Of a stretch of 64,000 nucleotides of DNA, positions 61,101 to 64,000 are shown in pieces; position 1 is the stretch's first letter; each line of letters begins with the position of its first letter. The notes beneath the pieces were generated by a model. The model was not told where the DNA came from, did not search any database, and saw nothing but the letters and a program-made list of their open reading frames with translations. The stretch spans positions 131,901,004 to 131,965,003 of the forward strand of contig NC_055989.1 of NCBI RefSeq assembly GCF_018446385.1, written 5' to 3'. The stretch is from Zingiber officinale (taxonomy: Eukaryota; Streptophyta; Magnoliopsida; Zingiberales; Zingiberaceae). The position numbers and the translations under genes are program-made.

Positions 61101-63713
61101 GAAGAAAGAAGTAGAAACAAGAAGAAAAATAAATAAAAAAATGAAGAAGTGGAAAGTAACCTAAGAATAGGATTAGGTTTTTTTTGCTAGAAGTTGAAGA
61201 GACGGAAGTCGGGAATAGAACGTTGTAAAACTGCACATTGACATTGAGATTGCCACCTTGGGAAGGAGATTTCTCTGCCATTTAAAAACAATCGAGAAAA
61301 ATATATTTAATACTATAAATTAAATATCTCTCCACCATTTAATATTAAATTAATAATCTTATTTAAAATTAATATGATATATTTTAAAATTTAAATTGAG
61401 TATTTGTGTTCAAAATAAATAAATTAATAATTATTAGGATAATAATTATTATAATTTATTAAAAAATAATAATGTGTTTGTTGATAGTTAAATTTTATTA
61501 CTATTATTTGGTTAATCCAACTATATATATATTTAATTAATTATTCATGTATTATTTTAAATTAATTAAATTAACATGAAATTTAACTTATATACTCTTT
61601 TATAAATAAAATCAAAGTCACTTTTATCTTGCTTTTGCTATAAATTAAACAAAAAAACAAACGTGTTATCAAGGTGAATTATTAAATTTATAATTTTTTT
61701 TATAATCCAAGTATCTGAGCCTTCAGTCCAATTAATCCTGAAGGTGAACGCTCTTCCTTTGATTCGCAAGCTGCAGTCACACAACAGCCTGATAGTCTAA
61801 TAGTTAGAACGTGGGAGGTGAATTCCTTGCAATCCCTGAGATTTAAACCCTCGGTGCTCGGTATGACCCACTGTGTGTTTTAGGGATTGCAAGGAATCAA
61901 TAGAGGATTCGATACTTGACTAGAATGGAAGAGGGGTATATGGAGGGATTTTTTTTTTGATCCGATTAAATAATTTGGTAATCGAGTATGGAGATTTTTG
62001 GATTTGGGTATAGAGGCTGGTTTGGTAAAATCCTATCCATATCCGACCCGAATACCCTATTAAATTATAATACATATAATATTTTTTCTTAAAAATTTGA
62101 TAAATATCCATAGCTTCATCGAAATTGACAATTTGTAGTCGGTAATAGGATATTTGGGTAGGGTATGGATATTCAATACTCTAACAACTATGGGGATGAG
62201 AATGAAAGTTGAATACTCGATGGAGTGAATATAATAAACGGGGACGAGGATGGAGAATATGGAATCTGAATATTCGACCCATTGTCATTCCTAGTGTGCT
62301 CGACGTTGCACCGTGCCCAGGGATTGTAGAATTGAGATATTGCATTTTATGATACTCATTTCATTTTTTTTTTATGATCTCAATCATGTGTGACTATTAT
62401 ATTTTATAATAAATTTTTTATATAAATCAAATAAATAAAAAATAATATAATTATTTTTTTTAGTAAACTCTGAGTTTAAATTATTATTAAATTTAGAATG
62501 AAATTAGTTTAATATATTAATATATTAAAAATAAGATAATTAAGTTGGACACTTAAATATTTTAAAAACTCAGAATGATGAGAATTAATAATTTTTAAGC
62601 TATATTGATTAATAAATCGATTTATACATAAAAATTCATGTAAAAATTTGAATAATTATATTGAAATTGACCATTATTAATACTTATATACCTTAAACAG
62701 AATTAATCAATCAAATCTAGAAAAATCATTTGGATCACAAATCAAATTTTAAGATGATTTTTAATCAATTATTCCTTCAAGACCATTATAAGTTGTGAAA
62801 CATTCTAAATAGAAATTTTATCCTTGTATTTAAAGAGTTAATTTTAATAAAAAAATTGGTCAAAATTATTTAATAAATTAGAATGTAATCATTGTGTCAA
62901 TTTTAAAATATAAACTAATTTACAAATTATCTACTGCATTCAAAAAAAAAAATTGAGAATTTGAGCTACAAAATATCCTAACTTGAATATCAAAATATTT
63001 GAGTCCAAAAAGTGTTTTAAAATATGAGCCTATAAACAAGCGAGTATAAACAAACTCATAAACGATCCCATAAACAAGCTCATATATGATTCTAACCATG
63101 AACATTGTTCACAAACATTGTTCATGAACATTAACAAGCCGAACGCATATGTGTTCCAACTTGTTCATTTATCTTATCGAGCTGTTCAAGCTTGTTTATT
63201 TAAGTGACTTTATGCATATTGAACGAACATAAATGAGCGCTTATTAAGTCGAACACTAAGCTTGTTCACGAATGCTTGGTTCATTTACAACCCTAACTGT
63301 TTTGACATTTTGAATCATTGAATTTGTGTCCTAGCATGCATGTGTCAAAGAGATCTTCTAATAATGATTTTTTTTATAAAAATAAATCTTATACTACCTC
63401 CTCATTACCTATCCTATGTTTTTTGATTGGTAGTAATTCTTTACTTTTATAATCACATTTTGGCATTGCAGGGAGCTATTGCTATCATATATAATTCATG
63501 GGGATGAGTTGCAAGTTTTGGGCTCATTATGTCTTCTGGCTACCTTGCTGCAGACAAAAGGTTATATTGGTACCAAATTGTTTTTTTCTTTCATTTGGTA
63601 TCATCATGGGTTTTAATCAAGTTAATATTGCCATTATGATAGAATTAGATGAATCAGTGCTGGATGGGCTTGGAATTCTTCCTCAAAGAAAGCAACACAA
63701 GAAGCTGCTGCTT
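43115..63713 (+). CDS. TT9: CLEC16A/FPL-family protein, TRANSPARENT TESTA 9 / GFS9 type (3'-partial)
   Basis: Twelve exons read so far: 43115-43173, 51947-51998, 52074-52150, 52228-52361, 52452-52548, 52661-52718, 53295-53403, 53504-53627, 53862-54048, 54134-54438, 63472-63560 and 63643-63713. All splice sites are GT..AG, phases agree, and the exons sum to 454 codons. The protein begins MFSWFGLWRSRNRFSLDEL and includes the FPL domain (DQHDPSIFEFFMEKQIL, LLQTISIMIQNL, NELISYLITYSFDF, ELLSYYISFIR) and later DDLYYFSDVISSGVPDLGRL, HIFKTKDLASTIAAAFFCP and LDGLGILPQRKQHKKLLL. Arabidopsis TT9/GFS9 is a Golgi-associated peripheral membrane protein needed for vacuolar trafficking and flavonoid accumulation; animal CLEC16A acts in endosome/autophagy control. 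Introns 1 (8.8 kb) and 10 (9.0 kb) are transposon-filled. The gene continues beyond the window; a CAG at 63971-63973 could open another exon, but its codons do not match the family. Confidence 0.93.
43935..44300 (+). repeat. Left terminal inverted repeat of the MULE
   Basis: Runs from GGGATAATTCATTAAAATGT through CACGTGACTAACCTGTGACG, a duplicated TTATTTCCCAATCCCCCTAC block and two GTGAAGACGTCTAACTC units. Each part except the extra duplication is present in the right repeat in inverted order. Confidence 0.9.
44527..44937 (+). CDS. RNase H1 N-terminal (hybrid-binding/Cauli_VI) domain protein carried by the MULE
   Basis: Two exons: 44527-44529 (just the ATG, donor GTGAGC) and 44575-44937 (after TTATAG), giving 121 residues and a clean stop. 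Residues 2-50 match the RNase H1 N-terminal hybrid-binding domain, also called Cauli_VI: KTYVVFVGRSPGVYSTWEE, HMQVNKFSG, then SYKTSEEAIAAF. This fold binds RNA/DNA hybrids or double-stranded RNA in RNase H1, and occurs in caulimovirus P6. No RNase H catalytic domain follows. Instead there is a Ser/Thr-rich linker and a C-terminal helix (MLAKLMDAQLELANEHRNH) that could pair as a coiled coil. The frame is undamaged although the transposase on the other strand is not. It may be a captured host fragment or a standing accessory gene of this MULE lineage. Function is unknown. Confidence 0.75.
44939..45060. repeat. 61-bp tandem duplication
   Basis: AAATCTCTCTGTGTTAGAGA with following GATGATGCCAA, a T-run and TTATGGTGTAATGAAGGTT occurs at 44941 and again at 45002. 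The two copies are nearly identical. It directly follows the stop codon of the hybrid-binding-domain gene, so it is probably in its 3' untranslated region. Confidence 0.9.
45477..45625. repeat. ~52-bp imperfect tandem repeat in the MULE interior
   Basis: Units of CATTACATCTATTGAAATGC, ATCTACAAAAAATTAT and CCAAAACACCACTG recur about two and a half times between the two MULE genes. Confidence 0.75.
46080..48536 (-). pseudogene. mudrA-type MULE transposase, inactivated
   Basis: The minus-strand gene begins MARRSKRLLQFTPDYG at 48536, with introns near 48490-48395 and about 48190-48050. Next comes an acidic segment, then the MuDR DNA-binding domain (about 47980-47550: GMIFSSRDEAKFVIESHCIR, WVIHVLPMGHDSCWQIKSF). 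The MULE transposase domain follows (47470-46960: LVGVDGCFLKSKNGGQLLAT, FMSDKQKGLISTFESLFP, CARHLHTNMK), holding the first two catalytic Asp residues (VDG, SDKQ). A SWIM zinc finger comes next (CNCIWDLTGIPCQNVVCAIW), then a worn CGEFGHNKGH zinc knuckle. Damage: TAG at about 47526, TAA at about 46953, and an extra C in a C-run near 46873 that shifts frame. The coding sequence is otherwise well preserved. Confidence 0.9.
48830..49166 (-). repeat. Right terminal inverted repeat of the MULE
   Basis: Inverted counterpart of the left end, finishing at TATCCC and followed by the 9-bp duplication. It carries TTAGGGTTTAGGGTAGGGG, the inverse of the telomere-like words on the left. Confidence 0.9.
51473..51703 (-). 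mobile_element. tRNA-derived SINE with 15-bp target duplication
   Basis: A ~201-bp body (51488-51688) is flanked by ACTTTCATTGTCTTT (51473-51487) and ACTTTCATTATCTTT (51689-51703), one mismatch. On the minus strand it starts GCCCCAGGGCAATGGTGCAG, containing an A-box-like TGGTGCAGCGG, and ends in an A-run (the T-run at 51485-51492 on the plus strand). Lies 243 bp before exon 2 of the TT9-like gene. The family name is not known to me. Confidence 0.85.
57590..58975. other. Insertion-like block inside the hAT element
   Basis: Separates transposase parts that should be adjacent. Begins with CGAAGTTTCGATCCCAAACC-like sequence, becomes extremely AT-rich, includes a ~70-bp tandem repeat (58207-58480) and ends in a GC-rich stretch with a G-run (about 58696-58708). 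Probably one or more non-autonomous insertions, but no terminal repeats could be matched. Confidence 0.4.
58207..58480. repeat. AT-rich minisatellite, period ~70 bp, four copies
   Basis: AATATAAAC-type anchors at 58212, 58282, 58353 and 58422 are each followed by GAATTATTATAA-like, TTTTTTAGAATTTTTAAATG and AAATTTAAAATAATAAAAAA blocks. Copies differ by a few bases each. Confidence 0.8.
59262..59867. mobile_element. Non-autonomous element interrupting the hAT transposase
   Basis: The left end CAGTTGTAAATGGCGATAGG and the right end read inversely, CAGTGTTCTATATGGCAACC, are similar, with GGCGATAGGC / GCCTAGGCG words just inside both. It splits the transposase reading after PPPHTGV. The interior has (TA)n stretches and a GC-rich, CGACG-rich part (59600-59800). 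No matching target duplication was found, so the class is uncertain (hAT-like ends). Confidence 0.5.
60576..60735 (-). mobile_element. Au-like SINE, degenerate
   Basis: On the plus strand it reads GGATAGCTCGGTGCACGAAG, ATTGTACGTAGCCTTATCCT, GACCTTTAGGTCAC and CGCCAGGGCTCCCCTT, in the order of the inverted Au SINE (remembered consensus). On the minus strand the 5' end is AAGGGGAGCCCTGGCG. The B-box part (GGTTCGAACCC) is missing. An A-rich run adjoins it at 60570. Confidence 0.6.
61822..61897. repeat. Perfect 16-bp inverted repeat, 44-nt loop
   Basis: ATTCCTTGCAATCCCT at 61822-61837 is exactly complementary to AGGGATTGCAAGGAAT at 61882-61897. The flanking left arm (TAATAGTTAGAACGTGGG, GAGATTTAAACCC) has a tRNA/SINE-like look, so this may be part of a short transposon. 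Confidence 0.7.
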
Positions 63714-64000
63714 GTAAGTATTGACACTTCGATTGCAGTTTTATCATCTTGATTCTCATTTGTTTTATTTTCCTATCGTGGCTAAATATTATATAGCAGC
63801 TTAGCTGTTTTAAGCCACTGATTACTTAGCTATTCAAGCTCCGAAAGAGCAAAAATGTTTGAGATTCCTGAAGGAAAAATGTTAACTATTTAGCCACTAG
63901 TTGGAATCTACCAAATACCATCTCTTTTACTAAAGGAAACTGTAAACTTGATGTGAAATGTTATTATCTACAGCGACAACATATGATAAAAAAATCTCAA

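Larger units (their letters stand above)
55041..63295 (-). mobile_element. hAT DNA transposon, Ac-like, 8.3 kb with secondary insertions
   Basis: Ends TAGGGCCGTAAATGAACCAA (left) and TAGGGTTGTAAATGAACCAA (right, reverse complement) are inverted repeats with two mismatches. Perfect 8-bp target duplications ACTGTTTT lie at 55033-55040 and 63296-63303. Subterminal regions are packed with GAGCTTG/AAGCTTG words on the left and GTTCATGAACA-like words on the right, as in hAT elements. Transposase remnants lie on the minus strand (60470-56270). The size exceeds a usual hAT because of internal insertions and AT-rich expansions. It fills nearly all of intron 10 of the TT9-like gene. Confidence 0.92.

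Noticed and set aside
63974-64000. Possible exon 13 of the TT9-like gene after TCTACAG
   Set aside because: In-phase codons read RQHMIKKSQ, which does not resemble the family's continuation after KQHKKLLL; more sequence to the right would be needed.

Overview
This is plant nuclear DNA and almost certainly monocot. The first two genes have strongly GC-rich exons set in AT-rich spacer, introns are canonical GT..AG, and more than half of the window is transposon. The overall style (GC-rich genes; Tat-type Ty3 LTRs full of GAGCGG-like words; copia LTRs full of GGCCGGCC) fits the ginger/banana order (Zingiberales). That placement is an inference, not shown by any marker.

Four host genes can be read. 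A neprosin-domain (DUF239) gene enters from the left edge on the plus strand (2-1806). A five-exon GDSL esterase/lipase lies on the minus strand (3477-5230). A three-exon gene of unassigned function, with a zinc ribbon and WQDF repeats, lies on the minus strand (9524-14321). The plus-strand CLEC16A/FPL-family gene (TRANSPARENT TESTA 9 / GFS9 type) starts at 43115 and runs off the right edge. All exon junctions given were checked for phase; the TT9 exons 1-12 sum to exactly 454 codons.

Between the third and fourth genes (17.9-42.7 kb) is a transposon block. It holds a 16.1-kb Ty3/gypsy element of Tat type with 5-bp target duplications (GGTAC). This element has an antisense 3' open reading frame region and a 6.2-kb Ty1/copia piece nested inside it in the opposite orientation. 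The block also holds a solo LTR of that same copia family in the other direction (35185-37775) and a hAT element (38519-42663, 8-bp duplication GTTGGAAC) ending 452 bp before the TT9 start codon. A diverged ~230-bp tandem repeat was the target into which the gypsy element inserted.

The TT9 gene is inflated by insertions. Intron 1 (8.8 kb) contains a MULE DNA transposon with ~370-bp terminal inverted repeats and a perfect 9-bp duplication, plus a SINE with a 15-bp duplication. Intron 10 (9.0 kb) is almost wholly an 8.3-kb hAT element with an 8-bp duplication, itself loaded with secondary insertions and repeats.

The most interesting object is the MULE. Its mudrA-type transposase is broken. On the opposite strand it carries a second, intact, intron-containing gene for a 121-residue protein with an RNase H1 N-terminal (hybrid-binding / Cauli_VI) domain. 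This is either a captured host fragment or an accessory protein of this transposon lineage.
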